Below, in pieces: positions 56,032-64,000 of a stretch of DNA of 64,000 nt. The stretch covers positions 186,001-250,000 of the forward strand of contig NZ_JAMAST010000002.1 in assembly GCF_023336505.1 (NCBI RefSeq). The letters run 5' to 3'. The translations under genes were made by a program, and so were the position numbers. How positions within the stretch are numbered: position 1 is the first letter of the stretch; each line of letters begins with the position of its first letter. The notes beneath the pieces are model-generated. The model was not told the origin of the DNA. It ran no database searches and was given only the letters and a program-made list of their open reading frames with translations. This stretch comes from Sporolactobacillus mangiferae (lineage in GTDB: Bacteria > Bacillota > Bacilli > Bacillales > Sporolactobacillaceae).

Positions 56032-56935
56032 TCGGTTCTGTAATCAATCGAAGCATGTCTTCGGGACATGGCTGATGTAAGTGGATCATTTCGCTCGTAA
56101 ATGGATGAACAAAAGAGACTTCGAAACTATGCAAAGCCTGACGGTCAATGAACGTCCGTGAACCGCCGTACAAATCATCTCCTAGCAGCGGATGTCCGAT
56201 TGAAGCGAAATGTACCCGGATCTGATGCGTTCTGCCGGTCTGCAGACGCACAGCAACCAGTGTCCACTTTGTTGAACGCTGAAGCACTTTGAAGTGTGTT
56301 ATTGATCTGCGTCCATTCTGCCAGTCCACTCTCCTCTCGATCGCGCTGCCCGCGCGCCGTCCGATCGGGGCATCAATCACCCCTTGATCTTCGGCAATGG
56401 TTCCTTCAACAAATGCCAGATACCTTCGGTGAATCTCTTTTTTCTTCTGCATTTTAAAAAAGCGCTCGTGGCCGAAGCGATGCTTGGCAACCAGCATCAG
56501 CCCCGACGTGTTGCGGTCCAGCCGATTAATGATATGCACCGTTGACGCGAGATCTTGCTTTCTTAAACAGTGCAGCAAGCCGTTTGCAAGCGTACCTGCT
56601 GGATATTGATGTGAGGGGATAACCGGGATCCCTGCCGGTTTATTGACCACCATCACCACGTCATCTTCAAATAAAATATCGAGCGGCATGGCTTCCTCCG
56701 CAAGAAATTCGCTGGGGGTTTCAGGAGGGAAAAGAACAGTCAGCTGCTCGCCATCCTGAAGCACATGACGTACCGTCCGTTCTTCCCCGTCCACAAGCAG
56801 TTTACCACCCTTATATTTAATTGCAGATAGTGTCCTTCTGGAAATTTTCAATTGTTTCTCTAAATAGTCACGCATGGTCAGCCCATGCTCCAACTGACTC
56901 ATTGTTTTTACAATGCGATAAGTGTGTTTCGTCAT
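56012..56935 (-). CDS. yjbO: RluA/RluD-family pseudouridine synthase YjbO
   Basis: Modifies uridines in rRNA or tRNA. The 307-residue product has an N-terminal S4-like domain ([15 protein letters not shown]), [12 protein letters not shown], the catalytic [15 protein letters not shown] (Asp) and the C-terminal [23 protein letters not shown]. Start ATG 56935, with a weak ribosome site. 48 bp downstream of nadK, probably co-transcribed. Exact RNA target unknown. Confidence 0.93.
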   Translation of the reverse strand: MTKHTYRIVKTMSQLEHGLTMRDYLEKQLKISRRTLSAIKYKGGKLLVDGEERTVRHVLQDGEQLTVLFPPETPSEFLAEEAMPLDILFEDDVVMVVNKPAGIPVIPSHQYPAGTLANGLLHCLRKQDLASTVHIINRLDRNTSGLMLVAKHRFGHERFFKMQKKKEIHRRYLAFVEGTIAEDQGVIDAPIGRRAGSAIERRVDWQNGRRSITHFKVLQRSTKWTLVAVRLQTGRTHQIRVHFASIGHPLLGDDLYGGSRTFIDRQALHSFEVSFVHPFTSEMIHLHQPCPEDMLRLITEPINLETI

Positions 56936-56983
56936 GCTGCATGGAACCTGGGTTCCTCATTCACGTCCTTGCATGCTTCGTCA

Positions 56984-57826
56984 TTATCCAATAAATGAAT
57001 CGCGTACCCTGCGCCAAAACGGAAAACGGCGAAAGCGCGCGAAACGAATTTTCTCATCGGCGACACCAAATTCTACCTGTCTGATTTGGTGATGAATACT
57101 TGACAGATGATCTACAGTGACTTTTAACGATTGATCGGTGCCAGGAACCACCTGACAATAATGATGCCGCGGCAGTATGAGCGGTGATCCTACCGTTCGA
57201 AAGACACGATTATTAATCGACGCAATTTCCGTCAGCTGAAACGTGGCCAGAGATGGGTGGATGATCGCGCCCGACAGTCCTTTATTGTATGCCGTTGAAC
57301 CGGTCGGCGTAGAAAAGCACAGTCCGTCTCCGCGAAAGCTTTCAAACTTTTCTCCTTTAATCAGCACGTCCGCGACAAGCAATCCATCAACACTGCGCAC
57401 AGTGCACTCATTCAGTGCCAAAAAATGCTTTGCTCTTACCTGATCTTCATATTCAATAGCAACACTCAGCAATGGATAGGCCACAATATCAAAATTCCCG
57501 CTGACAATAGATTGAACAAGTTCGTCAACTTCCTCCGCCGTCCAGTCCGCATAAAAACCCAGATGTCCGGTATGTACTCCGACAAACGCTGTAAGATTCA
57601 AACGATTCGAATAATGATGAAAAGCCTGCAGCAACGTTCCATCCCCGCCAACTGAAATGACAAGATCCGGCTGCACTTCATCGTATATCAATTGATGTTT
57701 CTGCAGTTGCGCGCAAATCTGCGTTTGCAGTGCCTTTGAAAACGTATCACCTCTGTTTTCAATGGCGAATTTACGCAACCTTTTCCCGGATGCCGCTTCT
57801 TTCATCTGTTGCATATTTTGACTCAT
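56984..57826 (-). CDS. nadK: NAD kinase
   Basis: Phosphorylates NAD+ to NADP+. The 280-residue product has LVISVGGDGTLLQAFHHY (GGDG motif, about 57-74), HTGHLGFYADW, LNECTVRS and the GDGLCFSTPTGSTAYNKGLSGAIIHP segment, all typical of Gram-positive NAD kinases. Start ATG 57826 after GAAGGAG. The N-terminus is longer than usual; an internal ATG (MKEAASG) would give a more standard length. In the relQ-nadK-yjbO unit. Confidence 0.95.
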   Translation of the reverse strand: MSQNMQQMKEAASGKRLRKFAIENRGDTFSKALQTQICAQLQKHQLIYDEVQPDLVISVGGDGTLLQAFHHYSNRLNLTAFVGVHTGHLGFYADWTAEEVDELVQSIVSGNFDIVAYPLLSVAIEYEDQVRAKHFLALNECTVRSVDGLLVADVLIKGEKFESFRGDGLCFSTPTGSTAYNKGLSGAIIHPSLATFQLTEIASINNRVFRTVGSPLILPRHHYCQVVPGTDQSLKVTVDHLSSIHHQIRQVEFGVADEKIRFARFRRFPFWRRVRDSFIG

Positions 57827-57882
57827 GTCTGCGAGAACTCCTTCCCATTGGCCAGTGATCCGTTCGATGATTCGGCAACCCG

Positions 57883-58509
57883 CTATTCTTCTTCATCAGC
57901 ATTTTTCTGAAGAAAACGGATCTGTGCAACGCGAACCTCATCACGAATCTGAGACATCTCTTCATCCAGGCGAAACGCGGCTTCTGCTGCATTCAGCAGT
58001 CTTTTTTTTACATCCGCAGGTATTTTCCCTTTATATTTATAGTTCAGTGAATGTTCAATCGTCGCCCAGAAGTTCATGGCCAGCGTTCGTACTTGAATCT
58101 CAACCAGAATCTTCTTTTCACCGCTGACCGTCTGAACCGGATACTGGACAACCACGTGATAAGAACGATAACCGCTTTTTTTCTTTTCATTAATGTAATC
58201 ACGTTCTTCGACCACAACCAAATCCGTCCGATTTCGAATTAACTGAACAACACGATGGATATCATCAACAAATTGACACATGACACGAATGCCTGCCAGA
58301 TCCTGCATTTGCGTATTTAATTGTGTCAGCGGCATGCCTTTTCTTCGTGCTTTCTCCATAATGCTCGGAATCGGTTTGACCCTGCCTGTGACAAATTCAA
58401 TCGGTGAATTTTCCGCAGTCACTTCGTAAAGGTCACGGTATCCGCGCAATTTTACCTTAAGTTCATCAACTGCCTGTCTGTAAGGCGCAAGAAATATCTC
58501 CCACTCCAT
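57883..58509 (-). CDS. relQ: Small alarmone synthetase RelQ/SasB (YjbM)
   Basis: Makes pppGpp/ppGpp from ATP and GTP or GDP, without a hydrolase domain. The 208-residue product has the RelA-SpoT synthetase core: ITGR-like FVTGRVKPIPSIMEK, DLAGIRVMCQF, RDYINEKKKSGYRSYHVVV and EIQVRTLAMNFWATIEHSLNYK. Length and context with nadK and yjbO identify SasB/RelQ. First gene of the unit, divergent from yjbK. Confidence 0.95.
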   Translation of the reverse strand: MEWEIFLAPYRQAVDELKVKLRGYRDLYEVTAENSPIEFVTGRVKPIPSIMEKARRKGMPLTQLNTQMQDLAGIRVMCQFVDDIHRVVQLIRNRTDLVVVEERDYINEKKKSGYRSYHVVVQYPVQTVSGEKKILVEIQVRTLAMNFWATIEHSLNYKYKGKIPADVKKRLLNAAEAAFRLDEEMSQIRDEVRVAQIRFLQKNADEEE

Positions 58510-58674
58510 GTCTATTCATCACTCCATTTAAACCAGGACAAGAACAAGGCATCATTACTATGCTGTTCGTCTGACTGAAAAATTAAAGTCAGTCTGTTGT
58601 TTCTTCTCCCTCATTATGTCATAATTTAAAAGAAGTTACGAGTATCAGATTCGGGAACAGGGCGGGAAATACAT

Positions 58675-59259
58675 ATGACTCAGCAATTAGAAATCGAATA
58701 TAAGAACATGCTGACCGCCGAAGAATTTTCAGCACTTTGTACCGCATTCAGGATCAAAGCATCCGCTTTTATTAAACAAGTCAACTGCTATTTCGACACA
58801 CCGACATTTGCTTTGAAAGCGAAGAAAACGGTTCTGCGTATTCGTGAGACCGGAAATCAGCATGACTTTACGTTAAAACAGCCTCATAACGGAATGATTC
58901 TTGAGACACATCAGCTGCTTGATGCCGCTGAAAGCCGTGCCATGATTCAAATGGGCATCGTTCCGTCCGGTGAAATCGAACAGGTCATTACACAATTGGG
59001 TGTCGACGCAGACAAACTCGTATTTATAGGCGAACTGATCACGAAACGCTGTCAGTTCCCTTATCAATCCGGGACGCTTTTCCTTGATCACAGTATCTAT
59101 CTGGATCATGATGACTATGAACTTGAATACGAAGCTGCTGATCCATATTCCGGCGATGCGATATTCAGCGCTCTGCTTCGTGAACATTGCATCCCGCGCA
59201 GACCGTCCAAAAGCAAAATGATTCGACTCTTTCAAGCCATTCAAGAAAAAAGGGGATGA
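58675..59259 (+). CDS. yjbK: CYTH domain protein YjbK
   Basis: Triphosphate tunnel metalloenzyme family. The 194-residue product has the N-terminal EIEYKNML (ExExK motif), QVNCYFDTP, LRIRET, FTLKQP, LFLDHSIYLDHDDYELEYE and a C-terminal SKSKMIRLF. Substrate unknown; relatives hydrolyse inorganic triphosphate or thiamine triphosphate. Divergent from relQ as in B. subtilis. Confidence 0.9.
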   Translation: MTQQLEIEYKNMLTAEEFSALCTAFRIKASAFIKQVNCYFDTPTFALKAKKTVLRIRETGNQHDFTLKQPHNGMILETHQLLDAAESRAMIQMGIVPSGEIEQVITQLGVDADKLVFIGELITKRCQFPYQSGTLFLDHSIYLDHDDYELEYEAADPYSGDAIFSALLREHCIPRRPSKSKMIRLFQAIQEKRG

Positions 59260-59264
59260 AATTG

Positions 59265-59987
59265 ATGTCTGTTGATCCAAATACAATTGCTCAGCTTTTA
59301 TCTCTGTCATTCACGACCGGCAATCAAAATGTTTCCGATCAGTCAAACCTTTTATCCGGCCAAACGAATTCCGCTTATTCCAATCTGTTTGGCACATTGC
59401 TCATGCTCATGATGAACAATGATTCAGGAAACTCAATGACCGCCCTTTCAAGGACGGCATCTGAGGCGGACACTGGTGCACTCACTGCAGGCGCAAGCGC
59501 CGATACAGACCGTTTACTCTGGCAGCAGCTTTCCTCCTCCGTCTCACCGCTTGGCCAGAGCAGCGCAGCTTCTGCTTCTTCATTAAGCGGAACCGGAAAA
59601 ACTTCCGATTATGAACCCGCTATTCAAGCGATGAGCAAAAAGTATTCAGTTGACGCCAACTTGATCCGGTCAGTCATTGAAGCTGAATCTGGGGGAAACC
59701 CGAACGCAACAAGTGCGGCCGGTGCCGAGGGACTGATGCAGCTGATGCCCGGGACCGCCGCAGGATTAGGTGTCACCAACGCCTATGATCCAGTCCAGAA
59801 TATCGAAGGCGGTACGAAATACCTGCGCAAACTGCTTGATCGTTACAATAATAATTATGCACTCGCTCTTGCTGCGTATAATGCCGGATCGGGAAATGTT
59901 GAAAAATACGGAGGCATACCTCCGTTTACCGAAACACAGGCCTACGTCAAAAAAATTATGAATAATCTTCAAACTGTTTCTGTCTGA
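59265..59987 (+). CDS. Lytic transglycosylase, SLT/LysM-less (CwlQ/YjbJ-like)
   Basis: Muralytic enzyme. The 240-residue product has an N-terminal low-complexity region and a C-terminal SLT domain with the catalytic Glu in VIEAESGGNPNATSAAGAEGL, MQLMPGTAAGLGV, and the AAYNAGSGNVEKYGGIP motif. No clear signal peptide is visible. Start at ATG 59265 after AAGGGG; an ATG at 59256 is too close to it. B. subtilis CwlQ occupies the same position after yjbK. Confidence 0.9.
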   Translation: MSVDPNTIAQLLSLSFTTGNQNVSDQSNLLSGQTNSAYSNLFGTLLMLMMNNDSGNSMTALSRTASEADTGALTAGASADTDRLLWQQLSSSVSPLGQSSAASASSLSGTGKTSDYEPAIQAMSKKYSVDANLIRSVIEAESGGNPNATSAAGAEGLMQLMPGTAAGLGVTNAYDPVQNIEGGTKYLRKLLDRYNNNYALALAAYNAGSGNVEKYGGIPPFTETQAYVKKIMNNLQTVSV

Positions 59988-60003
59988 AAGGCAGCTGGTT
60001 TCC

Positions 60004-60171
60004 ATGGATGATGAACGCATGAAAGCAATTGAAGCGCGTCTTGATACATTAGAACAGCGTTTAAATGACTCACATGTGCAGCAACAGCACCGTCCCCTGA
60101 TCGGATCGAATGTCTGGGTACTTGTACCGCTGGCTGCGATTATTATGTGGGGGCTGAGAGGGCTTTTTTAA
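60004..60171 (+). CDS. Small membrane protein with N-terminal coiled coil (55 residues)
   Basis: Begins MDDERMKAIEARLDTLEQRL, a predicted coiled coil, then a linker QQQHRPLIGSNV and one membrane segment WVLVPLAAIIMWGLRGLF. ATG 60004 starts 16 bp after the transglycosylase stop and follows AAAGGCAGCTGG. Likely co-transcribed with it. No family recognised. Ends before a strong hairpin. Confidence 0.6.
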   Translation: MDDERMKAIEARLDTLEQRLNDSHVQQQHRPLIGSNVWVLVPLAAIIMWGLRGLF

Positions 60172-60220
60172 TGCGCTGACATGGTATCCCTATTTTTAAG
60201 GTACAGAAGCTATGTTATCA

Positions 60221-60261
60221 GCAACGCCCGATACCGGAGAATATCCGATATCGGGCGTTGC
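60221..60261 (+). terminator. Strong hairpin after the yjbK unit
   Basis: GCAACGCCCGATA (60221-60233) pairs perfectly with TATCGGGCGTTGC (60249-60261), with CGG/CCG extending the stem inward. A T-rich stretch CTTATCTATTTCTT follows on the plus strand. Confidence 0.85.
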
Positions 60262-60351
60262 TTATCTATTTCTTCTTATATCGTTGGCGCTGTTCTTTAC
60301 CCCGTGGATCATCCTGTTTGCTTTATTTGATACGCATGCGCCACTTTGCAT
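60262..60351 (-). CDS. Possible 29-residue basic microprotein
   Basis: MQSGACVSNKANRMIHGVKN followed by SANDIRRNR. GGGGGAGG precedes the ATG at 60351 by 6 bases. The upstream region also resembles a MerR-type promoter: CTGACT and TTAATG separated by exactly 19 bp, with CCCTC/GAGGG dyad in the spacer. No homology recognised, so coding status is uncertain. Confidence 0.3.
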   Translation of the reverse strand: MQSGACVSNKANRMIHGVKNSANDIRRNR

Positions 60352-60397
60352 TAAGCCCTCCCCCATGAGAGGGAGTCAGAAGCGGTAAAGTCTAAAT

Positions 60398-60418
60398 GTG
60401 CCCGGTGTTACAGGGCAC
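60398..60418 (-). terminator. Hairpin overlapping the oligopeptidase stop
   Basis: GTGCCC and GGGCAC, 6 bp stem, nine-base loop, followed on the minus strand by ATTTAGACTTT. The 60262-60407 region also holds the putative microprotein. Confidence 0.5.
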
Positions 60419-62102
60419 GGTCATCGATCTGATCCAGCCAGTCTGTCACTGCTTTGATCGTAGAAGCCACACACCCTTCATTAAAGGGGGACTCCAGACC
60501 TGCCGATTTCACAAGCTCCAGAAAAGACTTGCTGCCGCCAAGTCCACAGAGCTTCAAGTAGTCTTTCCATGCCGAATCATAGTCCTCCTGTGACTTCTTC
60601 CAGAATTCAAAGGCACAGACCTGGGCCAATGTATAATCGATATAGTAGAACGGTGATTCGTAAATATGCCCCTGACGTTGCCAGAAACCACCCTTTTCAA
60701 GAAAATCGATACCGTCGTAATCGCGATACGGCAAGTATTTCCGCTCAATCTTCTTCCATGCCTGTTTCCGTTCATCCGGCGTCATTTCCGGATGCTCATA
60801 GACGACATGCTGGAACTCATCAACGCTGACTCCATAAGGCAAGAACAAAAGCGCACTGCTCAGGTGCGAGAATCTCCGTTTATCTGCATCTTCTTTAAAA
60901 AATAATTCCATCCATGGCCAGGTAAAAAATTCCATGCTCATGGAATGAATTTCCGCACCTTCAAAAGTAGGCCACCGGTATTCAGGAATTGAGGTTTTCG
61001 TTGTATAGACTTGGAACGCATGTCCCGCCTCATGTGTCAAGACATCAATGTCATCAGCCGTTCCGTTGAAATTCGAAAAAATAAACGGTGATTCGTAATC
61101 AAAAATATACTCACAATAACCTCCTCCTGCTTTTCCTTTTGCGGATAGCAGATCCATCAGATGGTGGTCAAGCATAAATTGATAAAATGCACCTGTTTCA
61201 GGGGAAAGCTCCGTATACATTTTTTTGCCGTTCTCAATGATCCATTCCGCATCCCCCTTCGGCGTTGCATTTCCGGTAGTAAATTGGAGCGGCGCATCAT
61301 AGAATTTTAAAGTTTCGACACCGATACGTCTGCGCTGGCGTTCATAGAGCCGGTTTGCTGCCGGCACCACATACTTCCTGATCTGTTCACGATAGTTTCT
61401 GACCATTTCCCGGTCATAACCAATGCGCGACATCCGATAATAACTAAGATCCGCGTAATTTTTAAATCCAAGTTTATGCGCGATTTCTGTGCGGATCTTA
61501 ACCAGCTGATCATAAATTTCATCAAATTCCCGTTCATGATCCGCGAAGTAGCCGAAATAAGCTTCAAGTGCCGCTCGCCTCACCTTACGATCAGAGGACT
61601 GCTGAAATGGAGACAGCTGTACCAGCGTTCGTTCCTCGCCCTGAAAAGAAATTTTTGCAGCGGCAATTAATTGTGTGTATTTAGATGCCCACTTGTTTTC
61701 CTGCTGCATGAGTTCAATGGTCTCAGGGGCAAAAGATCTCAGCTGTGCCTCTGCCAGCGCAAACAATTGATGACCCCACTTATTTTCCAGTTCTGCTCGA
61801 AACGGAGAATCAAGCAGCAGCTTATAAAATTCAGTTGTCTTCCCTTCAAAAACAGGCATTGCTTCATCCGTAAAGTCATTTTCCGCTTTATAGAATGCAT
61901 CTTCCGTATTAATTGTGTGCCTGATTTGGACCAGCCGGAACATCGTGTCTAAATGCACGCGCATATGATTAATTTTTTCTACAGACTGAACGGCTTCTTC
62001 AAGCGTTTTCGCCTGTTTCAATGCATCAAACGACTTTCGAAAAGCTTCTTCATACTCTGCGATATCAGGCCGTTCATACTTATAATTTTCAAAAACTGTC
62101 AC
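60408..62102 (-). CDS. M3 family oligoendopeptidase
   Basis: Cytosolic zinc peptidase degrading peptides. The 564-residue product has the zinc motif THEAGHAFQVY (HExxH, about residue 350-360) and the third ligand glutamate in EGAEIHSMSMEF. Conserved Tyr/His-rich C-terminal region GHIYESPFYYIDYTLAQ is present. GTG start at 62102 placed 8 bases after AAGGGGTG. The longer ATG-initiated frame is not supported. Related to PepF but of the shorter group near 560 residues. Confidence 0.93.
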   Translation of the reverse strand: MTVFENYKYERPDIAEYEEAFRKSFDALKQAKTLEEAVQSVEKINHMRVHLDTMFRLVQIRHTINTEDAFYKAENDFTDEAMPVFEGKTTEFYKLLLDSPFRAELENKWGHQLFALAEAQLRSFAPETIELMQQENKWASKYTQLIAAAKISFQGEERTLVQLSPFQQSSDRKVRRAALEAYFGYFADHEREFDEIYDQLVKIRTEIAHKLGFKNYADLSYYRMSRIGYDREMVRNYREQIRKYVVPAANRLYERQRRRIGVETLKFYDAPLQFTTGNATPKGDAEWIIENGKKMYTELSPETGAFYQFMLDHHLMDLLSAKGKAGGGYCEYIFDYESPFIFSNFNGTADDIDVLTHEAGHAFQVYTTKTSIPEYRWPTFEGAEIHSMSMEFFTWPWMELFFKEDADKRRFSHLSSALLFLPYGVSVDEFQHVVYEHPEMTPDERKQAWKKIERKYLPYRDYDGIDFLEKGGFWQRQGHIYESPFYYIDYTLAQVCAFEFWKKSQEDYDSAWKDYLKLCGLGGSKSFLELVKSAGLESPFNEGCVASTIKAVTDWLDQIDDRAL

Positions 62103-62167
62103 TGCAAAACACCCCTTTTGAAGCCTTGTCTTATTATTTTCTGCCATTAATATCTTAACCATTATAT

Positions 62168-62440
62168 TAGAAAAGCCAGGCTAAGCCTAGTCCTTACTTC
62201 CGCACGATGCGGTGGCTTCCACGTTGTTCACAGGACGTACTTTCACAGGATGGTGGCTTTCGCGTTACATACAGGACGTATGCGCCCTTAGCGAAAGTTC
62301 TTTATAGTTATTAAAAAGTTCCTTACATTAGTGGAAGTTCCTTCTACTCTGTAATCGAACTGGGTTCGTGTCTTTACAGTACTGAATCGACACTTCAGCT
62401 GCTCGCTGGCACGCGGGGTCCCGCCTGAGATATTCTTTAT
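62168..62440 (+). repeat. Dispersed GC-rich intergenic repeat, copy D (truncated)
   Basis: Shares with copy A the start AGAAAAGCCAGGC, two decayed 43-bp units (62205-62282), the GAAAGTTCTTT/GAAGTTCCTT units, and GTAATCGAACTGG through TTCAGCTGCTCGC. It then breaks off at CTGGCACGCGGGG, losing the GC-rich core and 3' end. The break is followed by unique sequence before the LysR gene. Confidence 0.85.
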
Positions 62441-62592
62441 GATGGACTTCCCAGAAAACCTTTTATACAGGCGATTTTTCTGTGTATTTATGTTAAAATA
62501 CAAAGGTTACACCATGAATTATCCAGGATCGTTTCCTGAAAACATCGATTAATCTTTTTGAATTTTTTCATCCCTTCTAGGAGTGGTCATTT

Positions 62593-63471
62593 ATGGAGTG
62601 GCAACAGATTGAATACTTTCAAAAAGTTGCTCAGCTGCAGCATATGACGCAAGCTGCAGAAGCCTTGTCCATCTCACAGCCCGCACTCAGCAGGTCGATT
62701 GCCCGCCTTGAGGAAGAACTGGGGATCCCTCTTTTTGAGCGACAGGGCAGAAATATTATTCTCAATCAGTATGGGAAAGTATTTTTAAAGCATGTTAACC
62801 GGATTCTTAAAGAGATTGAAGAAACAAAAAAAGAAATCCGCTCACTGCTCGATCCGGAATACGGAGAAGTTTCACTCGGTTTTCTGCACACCCTCGGCGT
62901 TAATATGATTCCGAACATTCTTCGTGCATTTCAAAAAGAGCATGGCAATGTAAAAATAAAACTTTACCAAAACAATAATGTCTCCCTGCTCAAGCAACTC
63001 CAGGCAGGTGAGATTGATCTGTGCCTGGTGCATCATGCCTTTGACGACCCGCATATTCAGTGGGAAAGGCTATGGAATGAAGAACTTTTCTTGATGCTTC
63101 CTGCATCCCACCCGCTTGCAAGCAGAGCATCCATCACTTTAGATGAAATTCAGTCCGAACCGATGATCGCTCTTAAAAAAGGCTATGAATTACGCAAGAT
63201 CGCTGATCGACTCTGCCGAAAGGCAAATTTCACGCCGAATATAACGTTTGAAGGAGAAGAAGTCACCACTCTGGCCGGATTAGTCGCTGCCGGACTTGGC
63301 GTCGCACTGCTTCCCGATCAAAAAGATATTGATGACACCAAAGTCGCTAAACTGCATGTTCGCTGGCCTACCTGCTCCAGGCAAATCGGCCTCTCCTGGT
63401 ATGAGGACCGCACGCTGTCTCCCGCAGCAGCCCACTTTAAACGTTTCGTCTTCACGCATTATCGAGAATAG
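62593..63471 (+). CDS. yybE: LysR-family regulator (YybE-like)
   Basis: The 292-residue product has the winged helix MTQAAEALSISQPALSRSIA, RLEEELGIPLFERQGR, and a substrate-binding domain with GEVSLGFLHTLGVNMIPNIL, LVAAGLGVALLPD and LSWYEDRTLSPAAAHF, close to what I remember of B. subtilis YybE. Ligand and targets are unknown. ATG 62593 after AGGAGTGGTC. Neighbour genes give no clue to its targets. Confidence 0.85.
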   Translation: MEWQQIEYFQKVAQLQHMTQAAEALSISQPALSRSIARLEEELGIPLFERQGRNIILNQYGKVFLKHVNRILKEIEETKKEIRSLLDPEYGEVSLGFLHTLGVNMIPNILRAFQKEHGNVKIKLYQNNNVSLLKQLQAGEIDLCLVHHAFDDPHIQWERLWNEELFLMLPASHPLASRASITLDEIQSEPMIALKKGYELRKIADRLCRKANFTPNITFEGEEVTTLAGLVAAGLGVALLPDQKDIDDTKVAKLHVRWPTCSRQIGLSWYEDRTLSPAAAHFKRFVFTHYRE

Positions 63472-63473
63472 AT

Positions 63474-63508
63474 AAAGAGCGGGGCCTGTGAGTCCCGCTC
63501 TTTGCTTT
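63474..63508. terminator. Bidirectional terminator between LysR and YitT genes
   Basis: AAAGAGCGGG and CCCGCTCTTT form a 10-bp stem between the convergent genes, with T's on the plus strand. Confidence 0.88.
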
Positions 63509-63512
63509 ATAA

Positions 63513-64000
63513 TTATTTTGCCGCAGGTTTTTTAAAGAGCTTTTCAAAATACTCGTAATCATGCAATCCGAGTGTCTTCCTGGCCTCTTGGGCAGGCACC
63601 CCGTGCTTCATCGCTTGAATCGCTCGTTGCTGCTCCTCGTTATGGAATGTTCCTATGACTTTATTGGTCTCCAGTATGTTTGTAAATGCATCAGGATCAA
63701 TTGCCTTAATTAACCGTTCGATTTTATAAAGCTCATAGTGGCTGATGACCACCATCAATGTGCTTTTTTCTGTCCCGGTAAATCCGCCAAATGATGGAAT
63801 AACAGTCATACCGCGATCAAATTGATCCTGAATCGCCTCTGTCATACGTTCTGCCTGATCGGTTACCGTCAGCACGGTGAGTTTCTGATATTTCGTATGA
63901 ATCATATCAATGACATAGCTGTTGACAAAACGCGAGATAAGCGTATAAAGTGCAAACTGCCACTCATATACTGCTCCTGCAATCACAATAATAATACCGT
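63513..64000 (-). CDS. YitT family membrane protein, C-terminal part (cut by window edge)
   Basis: 162 codons are visible on the minus strand, open to the right edge. The first residues, IIIVIAGAVYEWQFALYTLI, complete a membrane helix, followed by SRFVNSYVIDMI and a cytoplasmic DUF2179 domain with GMTVIPSFGGFTGTEKSTLM, the usual end of YitT-family proteins. About half of the protein, with the other membrane helices, lies outside. Function unknown. Confidence 0.85.
   Translation of the reverse strand, partial: GIIIVIAGAVYEWQFALYTLISRFVNSYVIDMIHTKYQKLTVLTVTDQAERMTEAIQDQFDRGMTVIPSFGGFTGTEKSTLMVVISHYELYKIERLIKAIDPDAFTNILETNKVIGTFHNEEQQRAIQAMKHGVPAQEARKTLGLHDYEYFEKLFKKPAAK

Overview
The window looks like chromosome of a low-to-mid GC, endospore-forming Bacillales bacterium. 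Much of the gene order follows Bacillus subtilis blocks: typA-ylaF, suhB-ykzI-yktB-pdhDCBA, def-ykrA-rpoY-rnjA, ykuU-ykuR-dapH-ccpC, and prpE-yjbO-nadK-relQ-yjbK. Sporulation-type genes (a Spo0E-like phosphatase, two YjcZ-type microproteins), TnrA, CcpC, ClpE/CtsR, a tyrosyl T-box and wall teichoic/lipoteichoic acid genes fit this. A Sporolactobacillus-like or related genus is my guess, but the sequence alone does not settle it. I saw no rRNA, tRNA, CRISPR array, prophage or transposase.

Layout. 1-9.8 kb: typA (cut by the left edge), a repeat-filled gap, ylaF, suhB, a frameshifted ykzI-like gene, yktB and the pyruvate dehydrogenase operon pdhABCD (minus strand). 10-13.8 kb: peptide deformylase, a HAD phosphatase, RNA polymerase epsilon (rpoY) and RNase J1 (rnjA). 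13.8-23.5 kb: an orphan CydB-like protein, a 2-Cys peroxiredoxin, the acetylase-branch diaminopimelate genes ykuR and dapH, the LysR regulator ccpC, a Spo0E-like protein, the phosphate transporter Pit with its PhoU-like partner, and the radical-SAM protein YfkAB. 23.5-31.7 kb: microproteins, an NlpC/P60 wall hydrolase, lipoteichoic acid synthase, a metallophosphatase, a YtxH protein and tyrS with a T-box. 32-40.7 kb: clpE under CtsR control, a universal stress protein, a tagD-tagB-tagF-like teichoic acid operon, a GtrA/GT2 pair and a Nudix-type protein. 41-49 kb: a YjcZ protein, a CNNM/CBS transporter and the cydABDC operon for cytochrome bd oxidase. 49.5-56 kb: divergent tnrA/fbpA, pgpA, a DUF421 protein, fabI and rodA. 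55.3-64 kb: prpE, yjbO, nadK, relQ, yjbK, a lytic transglycosylase, an M3 oligopeptidase, a LysR regulator and a YitT-family protein cut by the right edge.

Working together: PDH feeds acetyl-CoA to fermentation or fatty acid synthesis (FabI). CydABCD supplies low-oxygen respiration. DapH/YkuR, RodA, CwlO-like and SLT proteins, TagDBF and LtaS build and remodel a DAP-type wall with teichoic acids. TnrA and CcpC link nitrogen and carbon status.

The least ordinary content is intergenic. A GC-rich dispersed repeat family recurs in at least four clear and several decayed copies, always between genes, sometimes with a 43-bp tandem array and a second AT-rich satellite element. Other points of interest are paired TnrA boxes between tnrA and an FbpA-type small gene, a CtsR box filling the clpE promoter spacer, very small genes (19-58 codons), a homopolymer frameshift in the ykzI-like gene, and an orphan cytochrome bd subunit II. 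I found no clearly new multi-gene system.
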